Below, piece by piece: positions 1-8,155 of a stretch of 64,000 bases of DNA. The position numbers were made by a program, and so were the translations under genes. The stretch comes from Burkholderiaceae bacterium (lineage in GTDB: Bacteria; Pseudomonadota; Gammaproteobacteria; Burkholderiales; Burkholderiaceae_E), in contig JAMLIS010000001.1 in assembly GCA_023954015.1 (NCBI GenBank), forward strand, positions 310,001 to 374,000, in the 5' to 3' direction. The stretch's first letter is position 1, and each line of letters begins with the position of its first letter. The notes under the pieces were generated by a model. The model was not told where the DNA came from. It was given only the letters and a program-made list of their open reading frames with translations, and did not search any database.

Positions 1-613
1 GCCGCTGCAGCGGCTTGAAGAAGTACATCGGGCCGTCGACCTTGTCGATCTCGCCGGTGCGCGAATCGCCGACGACCATCCCCGGCCGATAGATGCGAAA
101 GGCGACGCGCGCCTCGCGCCGCACGATCGCCTCGGACTCGTGCTTGGTCGCGAAGTACGGATGATCGAGCCCCTGCGCCTCGTCGAACATGTCTTCGCGG
201 AACACGCCTTCGTACAGTCCGGCAGCGGCGATCGACGAGACGTGATGCAGGCAGCCGGCGCCGATCGCCTCCGCGAAGGCGACGACGCGGCGCGTTCCCT
301 CGACGTTGACCTCGATCTGCCGCTGCGCGTCGGCCGCGAGGTCGTAGACTGCCGCCAGATGAAACAGGTGCCGGATGCGCCCCTGCAGCGCTGCGCGCGC
401 CCGCTCGTCGATGGCCAGGCCGTCGCGGGTGAGATCGCCCTGCACCGGCACTGCGCGCGCGCGATCGACGCCCCAGAACGCATACAGTGCGTCGAGCCGT
501 TGCGGCGTGGTGTCGCGCACGAGAAAGTGCACGATCGCGCCGCGTCGGGCGAGCAGGCGCCGCACGAGACGGCGACCGATGAAGCCGGTGGCTCCGGTGA
601 CGAAGTATTCCAA
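1..613 (-). CDS. SDR-family oxidoreductase, N-terminal part (runs off left edge)
   Basis: The first 204 residues of an extended short-chain dehydrogenase/reductase are present; the C-terminus lies outside the window. Residues 6-13 (TGATGFIG) form the Rossmann dinucleotide site, and Ser126/127 with Tyr153-x3-Lys157 (YFATK) form the catalytic set. The chosen start is TTG at 613, because the fold begins five residues later and GGAAGGA lies just upstream. The style (NADB fold, then HLAAVYDL) resembles fatty acyl-CoA reductase/epimerase-like SDRs found with PHA and wax genes in proteobacteria, but substrate cannot be read from this part. It is divergent from the phasin gene across a 148-base gap, which fits a role in acyl or storage-lipid metabolism. 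That link is inference. Confidence 0.85.
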   Translation of the reverse strand, partial: MEYFVTGATGFIGRRLVRRLLARRGAIVHFLVRDTTPQRLDALYAFWGVDRARAVPVQGDLTRDGLAIDERARAALQGRIRHLFHLAAVYDLAADAQRQIEVNVEGTRRVVAFAEAIGAGCLHHVSSIAAAGLYEGVFREDMFDEAQGLDHPYFATKHESEAIVRREARVAFRIYRPGMVVGDSRTGEIDKVDGPMYFFKPLQR

Positions 614-761
614 GGCGTTCCTTCCGTTCGCTGCGGGGGCGATCATCGCACACTGACTGCACGCGTTCGGCAAGCCGCCCGCGCATTAGTGCCCCTCCTC
701 TAACGAAGCCGCCGTAGACTGCAGGCGAACGGGCCCGCGTCGGGCCTCGGGGAGAATTTCG

Positions 762-1388
762 ATGGCGAAGAAACTGAAGACGCTGGCCGAAGGCAAGGAA
801 GCAAGCTCGGAGCTGAACCAGCTCACCAGAACGATTCGCGATTCGGCGCAGCAGATCTGGCTCGCCGGACTCGGGGCGTTCGCGAAGGCGCAGGACGAAG
901 GCGGCAAGGTGTTCGATGCGCTGGTGAAGGAAGGACTGAGCCTGCAGCGGCGCACGCGCGCGGCTACCGAGGAGCGGATCGGCTCGGTCGGCGAGAAGAT
1001 GACGCGCGCGGCAGGCGGCCTGTCGAAACAGGCGACGCAATCCTGGGATCGGCTCGAGCAGGTGTTCGAGGACCGCGTCTCGCGGGCGCTGACGCGCCTC
1101 GGCGTACCCACCAGCCGCGAGATCGGCGAACTGGTCGCCCGCGTCGACGCGTTGAACGAAGCGGTGCAGTCGCTCACCGGCGGCACAGTCAAGCGCGCTG
1201 CGCGCAAGGCGAGCGCCGTGGGAACGACGATGCCCCGCTCGCGCACGCGAGCCGGTACGGCGAAGTCGACCGCGAAGTCGACCGCCAAGTCGACCACCAA
1301 GTCGAGCGCGCAGGCGACGAAGGCCGCGGCGCGGCGTACCCGCTCCGCGGCGAAGGCCGCCTCGGGCGACGGCAACGCCGCCAGCTGA
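762..1388 (+). CDS. PHA granule-associated protein (phasin, PhaF/PhaI type)
   Basis: This 208-residue protein coats polyhydroxyalkanoate granules. Residues 1-135 form the amphipathic helical phasin core (IWLAGLGAFAKAQDEGGKVF, then a long helix with VDALNEAVQSL). Residues 145-208 form a Lys/Ala/Ser/Thr-rich tail with four AKST-type tetrapeptides, encoded by a 12-base direct repeat at about 1260-1307. Such histone-H1-like tails bind DNA in PhaF proteins and help partition granules; the same role is inferred here. A strong GGGGAG ribosome site lies about eight bases before the ATG. A patatin lipase and a TetR regulator follow at once, resembling the regulator-plus-phasin layout of pseudomonad pha loci. 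Confidence 0.9.
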   Translation: MAKKLKTLAEGKEASSELNQLTRTIRDSAQQIWLAGLGAFAKAQDEGGKVFDALVKEGLSLQRRTRAATEERIGSVGEKMTRAAGGLSKQATQSWDRLEQVFEDRVSRALTRLGVPTSREIGELVARVDALNEAVQSLTGGTVKRAARKASAVGTTMPRSRTRAGTAKSTAKSTAKSTTKSSAQATKAAARRTRSAAKAASGDGNAAS

Positions 1389-1397
1389 TGCCGCGGC

Positions 1398-2714
1398 ATG
1401 CCCGAAGGCCGATCGATGCCGCTTGAACGCGCCGACTCGACCAACGGCGTCGGCGGCGCGCCGACGCAGCACGGGCGCATCGGCCTTGCGCTGGCGGGCG
1501 GAGGTTTCCTCGCCGCGGCCTGGGAGCTCGGCGCGCTGTGTGCGCTCAGCGAGGCGATCGAGGGCTTCGAGCCGACGCGGCTCGATGCCTACGTCGGCGT
1601 CAGCGCCGGCTCCTTCGTCGCGGCCGGGCTGGTCAACGGAGTCACGCCGCACCGCATGGTGCAACTGTTCGTCGAAGGCGACCGAGCCGGCGAGACGCTC
1701 GAGCCTTCGCAACTGTTGCGACCCGCCGTCGACGAATGGTGGAAGGCCTTCCGAACGCTGCCGCGCAGTCTTCGCCGTGCGATGCGCGGCGCGTGCGAGG
1801 CCGGCATACGCCATCCGCAGACGGCACTGTGGCAGGGAATCGACGAGCTGCTTCGCGTGCTGCCCGACGGTTTCGTCGACGGGCAGCCCGGCGAGCGGGC
1901 GCTCGCGCATCTGTTCGGCGAATCGGGACGCACCAACGACTTCCGCCGCACGCGCGCGCCCCTGCGCATCGTGGCGACCGACATCGACTCCGGCATGCCG
2001 GTCGCATTCGGATCGAACGGATACGAGCACGTGCCGATCTCGCGCGCCGCGGTCGCTTCCAGCGCGGTGCCGGGCCTGTTTCCGCCGGTGCGCATCGGCA
2101 CGCATCGCTACGTCGACGGTGCGCTGAACAAGACCCTGCATGCGTCGCTCGCGCTCGATGCCGGCGCCGGGCTCGTCTTCTGCCTGAATCCGCTCGTCCC
2201 CTTCGACGGCTCGCGTGCAGGCGCCCGACGCGTGTCGCGCTCCGGACCGGCGGCGGTGCTCGCGCAGACGATGCGCGCGACGATCCGCTCGCGCATGACC
2301 GTCGGACTCGAGAAATACCGGGTCACGCACCCCGACGCCGACATCGTCCTGTTCGAGCCGCATCGCGACGACGCCGAGATCTTCTTCGCCAACATATTCA
2401 GCGTCGCGAGCCGCCGGCGCCTGTGCGAACACGCGTACCGCGTGACGCGCGCAGACCTGCTCGAGCGGCGCGACGAACTCGCGCCGCAGCTGCAGCGTCA
2501 CGGGCTGTCGCTCGACGAGGCAGTGCTGCGTGCCGAAACGCCCCGGCTCGTGCGCGCATCGTCGCCGGCGCGCGTGCGAGCGCTCGAGACACCTGCGAGC
2601 CTCGCGTTGCGGCGCCTGTCGGCCACGCTGCACGAACTGGAGCGTTCGCTGGCGATCGCGCGCGCGAGCGCCGGCTCGTCGCGCCGGGCACCGGATGCCG
2701 CGCGGTCGGCATGA
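1398..2714 (+). CDS. Patatin-like phospholipase
   Basis: This 438-residue patatin-family lipid acyl hydrolase has the three family signatures: the glycine-rich oxyanion loop (LALAGGGFLAAAW, residues 30-42), the nucleophile elbow GVSAG with Ser69, and the Asp of the dyad in VDGAL at Asp240. No signal peptide is seen, so it is probably cytoplasmic or granule-associated. Patatin-type proteins occur on PHA granules in several proteobacteria, and the position between a phasin and a TetR gene suggests a lipid-storage role, though the substrate is unknown. The ATG at 1416 has a better ribosome site (GAAGG, spacing 7) and may be the true start. The stop overlaps the next gene's start (ATGA). Confidence 0.88.
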   Translation: MPEGRSMPLERADSTNGVGGAPTQHGRIGLALAGGGFLAAAWELGALCALSEAIEGFEPTRLDAYVGVSAGSFVAAGLVNGVTPHRMVQLFVEGDRAGETLEPSQLLRPAVDEWWKAFRTLPRSLRRAMRGACEAGIRHPQTALWQGIDELLRVLPDGFVDGQPGERALAHLFGESGRTNDFRRTRAPLRIVATDIDSGMPVAFGSNGYEHVPISRAAVASSAVPGLFPPVRIGTHRYVDGALNKTLHASLALDAGAGLVFCLNPLVPFDGSRAGARRVSRSGPAAVLAQTMRATIRSRMTVGLEKYRVTHPDADIVLFEPHRDDAEIFFANIFSVASRRRLCEHAYRVTRADLLERRDELAPQLQRHGLSLDEAVLRAETPRLVRASSPARVRALETPASLALRRLSATLHELERSLAIARASAGSSRRAPDAARSA

Positions 2715-3367
2715 TCCGCAAGCCGCCACGGCGCACGCGCGAACGGATCCTCGCGACATCGCTGCGGCTGTTCAACGAAGTGGGAGAGCCGAACGTCACG
2801 ACGACGGCAATCGCCGGCGAGCTGGAAATCAGCCCGGGCAACCTCTACTACCACTTCGGCAACAAGGAGGCGATCGTCGACGCGCTGTTCGACGAGTTCC
2901 ATCGCGAGATCGATCCGCTGCTCGATTCGCCGCTCGCCGGCGAGCCGCAGATCGAGGACGCGTGGCTGTTCCTGCACCTGCTGTTCGAGGCGATCTGGCG
3001 TTTTCGCTTCGTCTATCGGGACCTGAACGACCTGCTCGCGCGCAATCGCCGCGTCGAGATGCGTTTTCGCCGCATCGTCGAGCGCAAGATGCGCGCGGCG
3101 CGCGCGCTGTGCCGTTCGCTGGTCGCGCGCGGCAGCGCCGGGGCGACCGACGAGCAGATCGAGTCGCTCGCCACGAACATGGTCGTCGTCACGACCTATT
3201 GGCTCTCCTTCGAGTTCGTTCGGCACCCGCGCAGCCCCGCGCCGACCGAGCAGCCGGCGGCGTCGATGGCGCTCGGCGCCTGGCAGGTGCTGTCGCTGCT
3301 CGCGCCGTGGCTGGGCGACGAAGACCGCCGGCTTTTCGGGAAGCTCGCGCGCGAGTACCTTCGCTGA
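2711..3367 (+). CDS. TetR/AcrR-family transcriptional regulator
   Basis: This 218-residue repressor-type regulator carries an N-terminal helix-turn-helix at residues 10-55, with the typical TetR pattern RERILATSLRLFNEVG, then NVTTTAIAGELEISPGNLYY, then HFGNKEAIVDALF. The C-terminal ligand domain is all-helical and not diagnostic. It starts inside the stop codon of the patatin gene (ATGA), so the two are translationally coupled and the regulator most likely controls the phasin-patatin group. Its place next to a phasin recalls PhaD of pseudomonads; equivalence is not shown. Confidence 0.88.
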   Translation: MIRKPPRRTRERILATSLRLFNEVGEPNVTTTAIAGELEISPGNLYYHFGNKEAIVDALFDEFHREIDPLLDSPLAGEPQIEDAWLFLHLLFEAIWRFRFVYRDLNDLLARNRRVEMRFRRIVERKMRAARALCRSLVARGSAGATDEQIESLATNMVVVTTYWLSFEFVRHPRSPAPTEQPAASMALGAWQVLSLLAPWLGDEDRRLFGKLAREYLR

Positions 3368-3386
3368 TTCCAACGGGGGACGACGA

Positions 3387-4160
3387 ATGGCGAAATGGGT
3401 GGACTTTCCGTACGCGGATGCGCGCTACGAATACACGCCGGCGACGCTGAAGAAGCGCTGGTCGCGGCTGCACCGCGGCGACTGCGAGCCGTTCCCGAAG
3501 GACGAGGGGGCGGTGGCCGCCTGGATCGACTACCACGCGGGCCGCTTCGGCGATGCGATCGAACGCGGACTCGCCGCCGGGCCGGCCGGCATCTGTGCGG
3601 CCAGCAAGGCCGCCTGCGTATATGCCGCATACCTGGAGACCTCCCCCACGCGCAAGGCGAAGCTGCTGCAGGAGGCGGGCGCACGCGCGCAGGCACTGCA
3701 GGACAGCGAGCCGGAGAACTACAACGCGTTCTACCTGTACGCCTTCGCCATCGGACGCTATTCGCAGCAGATCTCGGTGGCGAAGGCGCTGGCGCAGGGG
3801 CTGGGCGGCAAGGTGCGCGACGCGCTCGTGCGCGCGATCGCGCTGCAGCCGAAGCACGCCGACGCGCACATCGCGCTCGGTGCCTTCCACGCCGAGGTGG
3901 TCGACAAGGTCGGCGCGATGATCGCCAACGTCACCTACGGGGCGAAGCGCGACGAGGCATACCGGCTGTTCCGCCGGGCGCTCGAGCTGAATCCGGAATC
4001 GGCGATCGCCCGCATCGAATACGCCAACGCGCTGGCGATGCTCGAAGGAAAGAAGGGGCTGAAGGAAGCCGAAGCGCTGTACGCGCAGGCCGCCGGATGC
4101 GAACCCCTCGACGCGATGGAGCGCCTCGACGTCGAGGCCGCACGCGAGGAACTCGCGTGA
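3387..4160 (+). CDS. TPR-like hypothetical protein
   Basis: This 257-residue soluble protein has no signal peptide. The C-terminal half holds two tetratricopeptide-like helix pairs (ALQPKHADAHIALGAFHAEV and AYRLFRRALELNPESAIARI, about residues 150-215), which usually mediate protein-protein contact. The N-terminal part (MAKWVDFPYADARYEYTPATL) looks like a family-specific cap that I do not recognise. A GGGGGA ribosome site precedes the ATG. Its end overlaps the GTG start of the downstream oxidoreductase, so the two are probably made together. No function can be assigned beyond a scaffold-like protein. Confidence 0.75.
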   Translation: MAKWVDFPYADARYEYTPATLKKRWSRLHRGDCEPFPKDEGAVAAWIDYHAGRFGDAIERGLAAGPAGICAASKAACVYAAYLETSPTRKAKLLQEAGARAQALQDSEPENYNAFYLYAFAIGRYSQQISVAKALAQGLGGKVRDALVRAIALQPKHADAHIALGAFHAEVVDKVGAMIANVTYGAKRDEAYRLFRRALELNPESAIARIEYANALAMLEGKKGLKEAEALYAQAAGCEPLDAMERLDVEAAREELA

Positions 4161-5521
4161 ACCTGCACGCGATGCTCGCGCGCCGCGCGCACGAAGGCCG
4201 GCCGCTGCGCATCGGCCTGATCGGCGCAGGCAAGTTCGGCTCGATGTACCTGTCGCAGGTGCGGCGCACGCCAGGCGTGCACCTGGTTGCCGTCGCCGAC
4301 CTGTCGCCGCGACGGGCTCGCGAGGCCATGACGCGCGTCGGCTGGGACGCCGAGCGCCTGTCCGCGGACGGCTTCGCGCACGCGCTGCGCGACGGTTCGA
4401 CCTTCGTGCTCGACGACCCGATGGCGCTGGTCGCCGCCGACGGTGTCGAGATCGTCGTCGACGCGACGGGCGATCCCGCCGCCGGCATCGCGCACGCGCT
4501 CGCCTGCTGCCGGCACGGCAAGCACATCGTGATGGTCAACGTCGAGGCCGACGCGCTCGCCGGGCCGCTGCTGGCGCAGCGCGCCCGCGAAGCGGGCGTC
4601 GTCTACTCGCTGGCCTACGGAGACCAGCCGGCGCTGATCTGCGAGATGGTCGACTGGGCGCGCGCGGCGGGCTTCGACGTGATCGGCGCCGGCAAGGGAA
4701 CCAAGTACCTGCCGGAGTACCACGCATCGACGCCGGACACCGTGTGGTCGCACTACGGCATCGCCGAGGCGGATGCGCGGGCCGGCGGAATGAACGCGCA
4801 GATGTTCAATTCGTTCCTCGACGGAACGAAGTCGGCGATCGAGATGGCCGCGGTGGCCAACGCGACGGGGCTGGCGGCACCGGCCGCGGGTCTCGCGTTT
4901 CCGCCGTGCGGCGTCGACGATCTCGCCCAGCGGATGTGTCCGCGCGCCGACGGCGGTGCGCTCGAAGGGCGCGGCCAGGTCGAGGTCGTCTCGAGCATCG
5001 AACGCGACGGCCGGCCCGTGTTCCGCGACCTGCGCTGGGGGGTGTGGGCGAGCTTCGCCGCCGACTCCGACTACGTGCGGCGCTGCTTCCGCGAATACGG
5101 ACTCGTCACCGACCGCAGCGGCAACTACAGCGCCATGTACAAGCCCTATCACCTGATCGGGCTCGAGCTCGGCATCAGCGTCGCGTCGATCGGGCTGCGC
5201 GGCGAAGCTACCGGCGCGCCGCGCGGCTGGCACGCCGACGTCGTCGCCACGGCCAAGCGGGCACTGAAGGCCGGCGAGCGACTCGACGGCGAAGGCGGCT
5301 ACACGGTGTACGGACGCCTGATGCCGGCGGCCGATTCGCGGACGATCGGCGGCCTGCCGCTGGGGCTCGCGCGCGGCGTGGCGCTGCTTCGCGACGTCGC
5401 CGCGGGCCAGGCGCTGCGGTGGGAGGACGTGCGCTTCGACGCCGGCGACGCCGCGGTGCGCGTGCGCCGCGAGATGGAGACCGGGTCGCCGTTCAGCCGC
5501 AGCTACGCCCGCCCGCAGTAG
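4157..5521 (+). CDS. Homoserine-dehydrogenase-like NAD(P) oxidoreductase with SAF domain
   Basis: This 454-residue protein has an N-terminal Rossmann domain (IGLIGAGKFGSMY, residues 19-31) of the Gfo/Idh/MocA or homoserine dehydrogenase type, a central catalytic domain (residues 150-330), and a C-terminal SAF-like segment near residues 400-440 (LARGVALLRDVAAGQAL). Proteins with this layout are found in sugar-acid and tetrose catabolism, but their substrates vary. The start is a GTG at 4157 overlapping the stop of the TPR-like gene. The protein has no substrate-defining neighbour here. Family placement is good; reaction and substrate are open. Confidence 0.8.
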   Translation: MNLHAMLARRAHEGRPLRIGLIGAGKFGSMYLSQVRRTPGVHLVAVADLSPRRAREAMTRVGWDAERLSADGFAHALRDGSTFVLDDPMALVAADGVEIVVDATGDPAAGIAHALACCRHGKHIVMVNVEADALAGPLLAQRAREAGVVYSLAYGDQPALICEMVDWARAAGFDVIGAGKGTKYLPEYHASTPDTVWSHYGIAEADARAGGMNAQMFNSFLDGTKSAIEMAAVANATGLAAPAAGLAFPPCGVDDLAQRMCPRADGGALEGRGQVEVVSSIERDGRPVFRDLRWGVWASFAADSDYVRRCFREYGLVTDRSGNYSAMYKPYHLIGLELGISVASIGLRGEATGAPRGWHADVVATAKRALKAGERLDGEGGYTVYGRLMPAADSRTIGGLPLGLARGVALLRDVAAGQALRWEDVRFDAGDAAVRVRREMETGSPFSRSYARPQ

Positions 5522-5561
5522 GTACAGGCTGCAAGAGCTTCGTGTTTCTGAGCAAGCGCCA

Positions 5562-6239
5562 TCATCGAGGCGCGCCGCGACGCGCCGACGCGCGCGAGCG
5601 CAGGCCGCTGGCCAGCAAGCCGCCACCGAGAAGCGCGAGCGTTCCAGGCAGGGGTACCGTCTGGCGGTCTGCGACGGCCCACCAGAAATCGTCGTTCACG
5701 TGGACTTCGTTGTACGGTTCACCCGGCCTGATTCGGATTTTCAGAATTAGTTCAGACGCCGACAGCGTGTAGACGCCGCTCGGCACCGGGTCGCCCTTTT
5801 TTCCGCCACTCGGCCACGCCGTCAACGTGAGCAGTGTCCACTCCCTCGATCCGCCGGTGTCGATGTCGCCGTCGAAGGGGAAACCGGGCCACCACTTCGG
5901 GTAGTCCGCTGCTTGCGCGTACCAATACTGGTTGTAGACCGAGGGCGATAGGTTGACTCGCAAGCTGGTTGCGGAATAGGGGCCGTCGGGCAACGGATCC
6001 CCGACATTGGTCAGGCGGACGCGAATGGAGACACTCTCGGTCGGACTGTGGAGCTGGCCATTATCGAGAAATTGCAGATTCAGGACCGGCTCGGCTCGAC
6101 AAATGAGCGCGAGCGGCATCGCGACCACGAACGTAACGGCGGAGAGGATCGAGCCGATCGACGAACGCCGCGTAAACGCACGGACCCTCGGGCCGGCGCC
6201 CATGGCGCGCCGTGCCGGGCGTGATTGGATAGGAAGCAT
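5562..6239 (-). CDS. Exported protein with PEP-CTERM-like sorting tail
   Basis: This 225-residue protein has an N-terminal signal peptide (basic stretch to residue 26, then a hydrophobic run IGSILSAVTFVVAMPLALI). The C-terminal tripartite sorting signal is VPLPGTLALLGGGLLASGL followed by an Arg-rich end. This matches the PEP-CTERM/VPLPA-CTERM class handled by exosortase, so the mature protein is expected at the cell surface or in exopolysaccharide. The middle has no recognised domain. ATG at 6239 is preferred because AAAGGAGA lies just upstream. Base composition is more AT-rich than in the flanking genes. No exosortase gene is in the window. Confidence 0.75.
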   Translation of the reverse strand: MLPIQSRPARRAMGAGPRVRAFTRRSSIGSILSAVTFVVAMPLALICRAEPVLNLQFLDNGQLHSPTESVSIRVRLTNVGDPLPDGPYSATSLRVNLSPSVYNQYWYAQAADYPKWWPGFPFDGDIDTGGSREWTLLTLTAWPSGGKKGDPVPSGVYTLSASELILKIRIRPGEPYNEVHVNDDFWWAVADRQTVPLPGTLALLGGGLLASGLRSRASARRGAPR

Positions 6240-6400
6240 CGTCTTCTCCTTTCTCCGTACGGAGATGCGTATCGCCCCTGCAAAATCCATGCCATTCTTG
6301 CAAGTCGTTGAATTTCTACGCTTCGAGGCAGGAGGCGGGTCGAACGATGTAAGCGCCGCCGACAGCAACTTCCTCACACGCAGCACTGCGGAGGCGAGCG

Positions 6401-8155
6401 TCAGCTCTCGTTGTACTGCTGGCACTCGTAGAAGATGCGCGCGGTGCAGCGCCGGCAGATCTCCGGATCGAGCCGCGAGAAGATGTCGGCGATCGCCGTG
6501 TGCTTCGCTTCGTAGATGCGGTCGGCGCCGATCTGTGCGATCGCATCACCGCGTTCGAGAAAGGCGCGCACCTGTGGACGCAGGCCGCACAGGTACAGCG
6601 CGCCGCCCATCTCGCGACGGCGACGCGCCTCGGCGACGAGCAGCTCGACGCCCGCGACGTCGACGAAGTTCACGTTGCGCATCAGCAGCAGCAGGTGCTT
6701 CTGCTCGCGGGCGACTTCGCGCAGCGTCTCGAAATGCGATTCCACGTGCGAGACCGCACCGAAATAGATCGACCCTTCGATGCTCAGCAGCTTGGCCTGC
6801 GGGCATTCGCGCAGCGACGCATCGACGGGAGCGAACGGTCGCTCGGAGCTGCGCGGATCGGGCACGAGGCTGCGGATGGTCGGCCGCGACGTGCGATTCA
6901 GGTAGACGACCAGCGACATCGCCGTACCGACGAGCACGGCGACTTCGAGACGCATCAGCAGCGTGGCCACCAGCGTCGACAGCAGCACGATTCCCTCCGG
7001 TCGGCTGATGCGCAGCGTCGAGCGGATGCGGGCGACGTCGATCAGCGACAGCGACGCGAGGACGAGCACGCCGGCCACCGCCGGTTCGGGCAGCCACGCG
7101 ACCCACGGCGCGAACAGCAGCACGATTGCCGCGAGGAACAGGCCGGCGAACACCGCCGACATCGGCGTGGCGGCGCCGGCGTCCAGGTTCGGGCCCGAGC
7201 GGTTCGCCGATGCGCCGACCGGGAAGGCCGAGAACAGGCCGGCGGCGAGATTCGCCAGCCCTTGTCCGATGAACTCCTGGTTGCCGTCGATGCGTTGCCC
7301 GGTGCGCAGCGCGAGCGCACGCGCCATCGAGATCGACTGCGTCAACGAGACGATCGCCACGGCGACGGCGACGCCACTCAATTCGCGCACCCCTTCGATG
7401 CCGCCGCCGGGCAGCGCGAACGGCGGCGGCGTGCGCGGCACGGCATCGAGCATCGGCACGGCGGCGCCGAACGCCAGGCGCAAGGCATGCGCGAGCGCGC
7501 TGCCGGCGAGCATCGCGATGACGACGCCGGGCCACCGCGGACGCCATCGGCGCACGAACACGCCGGTGACGACCGTGACGCAGGCGACGGCGAGCACCGC
7601 GGGCCGCCATTGCGCAGGGTGCGCGAACACCGCGAGCAGCGCATCCGAGGCAGCGGCACGCGCGGGCACGGGCGCACCGGTGAGCGCGCCGACCTGGCTG
7701 ACGAGGATCAACAGCCCCGCCCCCGCCGTGAAGCCGACGATCACCGGTTGCGAGATGAAGTTCACCAGCAGTCCCAGGCGCAACACGCCGAGCACGAGCA
7801 TGCACGCGCCGCTCAGCACGGCGAGCATCGCCGCCAGGCTCAGGTACTCGGGCGAGCCCGCGACGGCGAGCGGCGCCAGCGCCGCGAAGGTCATCAGCGC
7901 CAGGGCATTCGTCGGACCGGTGACGGTGTGCAGCGACGAGCCGAACAGCGCGGCCACGATCGTCGGCACGATCGCGGCGTACAAGCCGTGCTCGGGCGGA
8001 AGGCCGGCGAGCGTCGCGTAGGCGAGACCCTGCGGCAGCACGAGGAAGGCGCCGACTGCGCCGGCGAGCGCGTCGGCGCTCAGGGTCGCTGCGTTCACGC
8101 GCGGCCACCAGCGAAGCGCCGGCAGCGCGCGCAGCGCGAGCGAGCGCGGAATCAT
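6401..8155 (-). CDS. SulP-family inorganic anion transporter with STAS domain
   Basis: This 584-residue inner-membrane transporter has about 11-14 hydrophobic segments over residues 20-430, including the SulP signature region (LPQGLAYATLAGLPPEHGLY and ALMTFAALAPLAVAGSPEY), and a cytoplasmic STAS domain at about residues 450-560 (LLSIEGSIYFGAVSHVESHF, NVNFVDVAGVELLVAEARRR). SulP proteins carry sulfate, bicarbonate or C4-dicarboxylates such as succinate; the sequence does not decide which. The ATG overlaps the recD stop codon (ATGA), which makes it the last gene of a recC-recB-recD-sulP transcription unit, an unusual partnership. Confidence 0.92.
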   Translation of the reverse strand: MIPRSLALRALPALRWWPRVNAATLSADALAGAVGAFLVLPQGLAYATLAGLPPEHGLYAAIVPTIVAALFGSSLHTVTGPTNALALMTFAALAPLAVAGSPEYLSLAAMLAVLSGACMLVLGVLRLGLLVNFISQPVIVGFTAGAGLLILVSQVGALTGAPVPARAAASDALLAVFAHPAQWRPAVLAVACVTVVTGVFVRRWRPRWPGVVIAMLAGSALAHALRLAFGAAVPMLDAVPRTPPPFALPGGGIEGVRELSGVAVAVAIVSLTQSISMARALALRTGQRIDGNQEFIGQGLANLAAGLFSAFPVGASANRSGPNLDAGAATPMSAVFAGLFLAAIVLLFAPWVAWLPEPAVAGVLVLASLSLIDVARIRSTLRISRPEGIVLLSTLVATLLMRLEVAVLVGTAMSLVVYLNRTSRPTIRSLVPDPRSSERPFAPVDASLRECPQAKLLSIEGSIYFGAVSHVESHFETLREVAREQKHLLLLMRNVNFVDVAGVELLVAEARRRREMGGALYLCGLRPQVRAFLERGDAIAQIGADRIYEAKHTAIADIFSRLDPEICRRCTARIFYECQQYNES

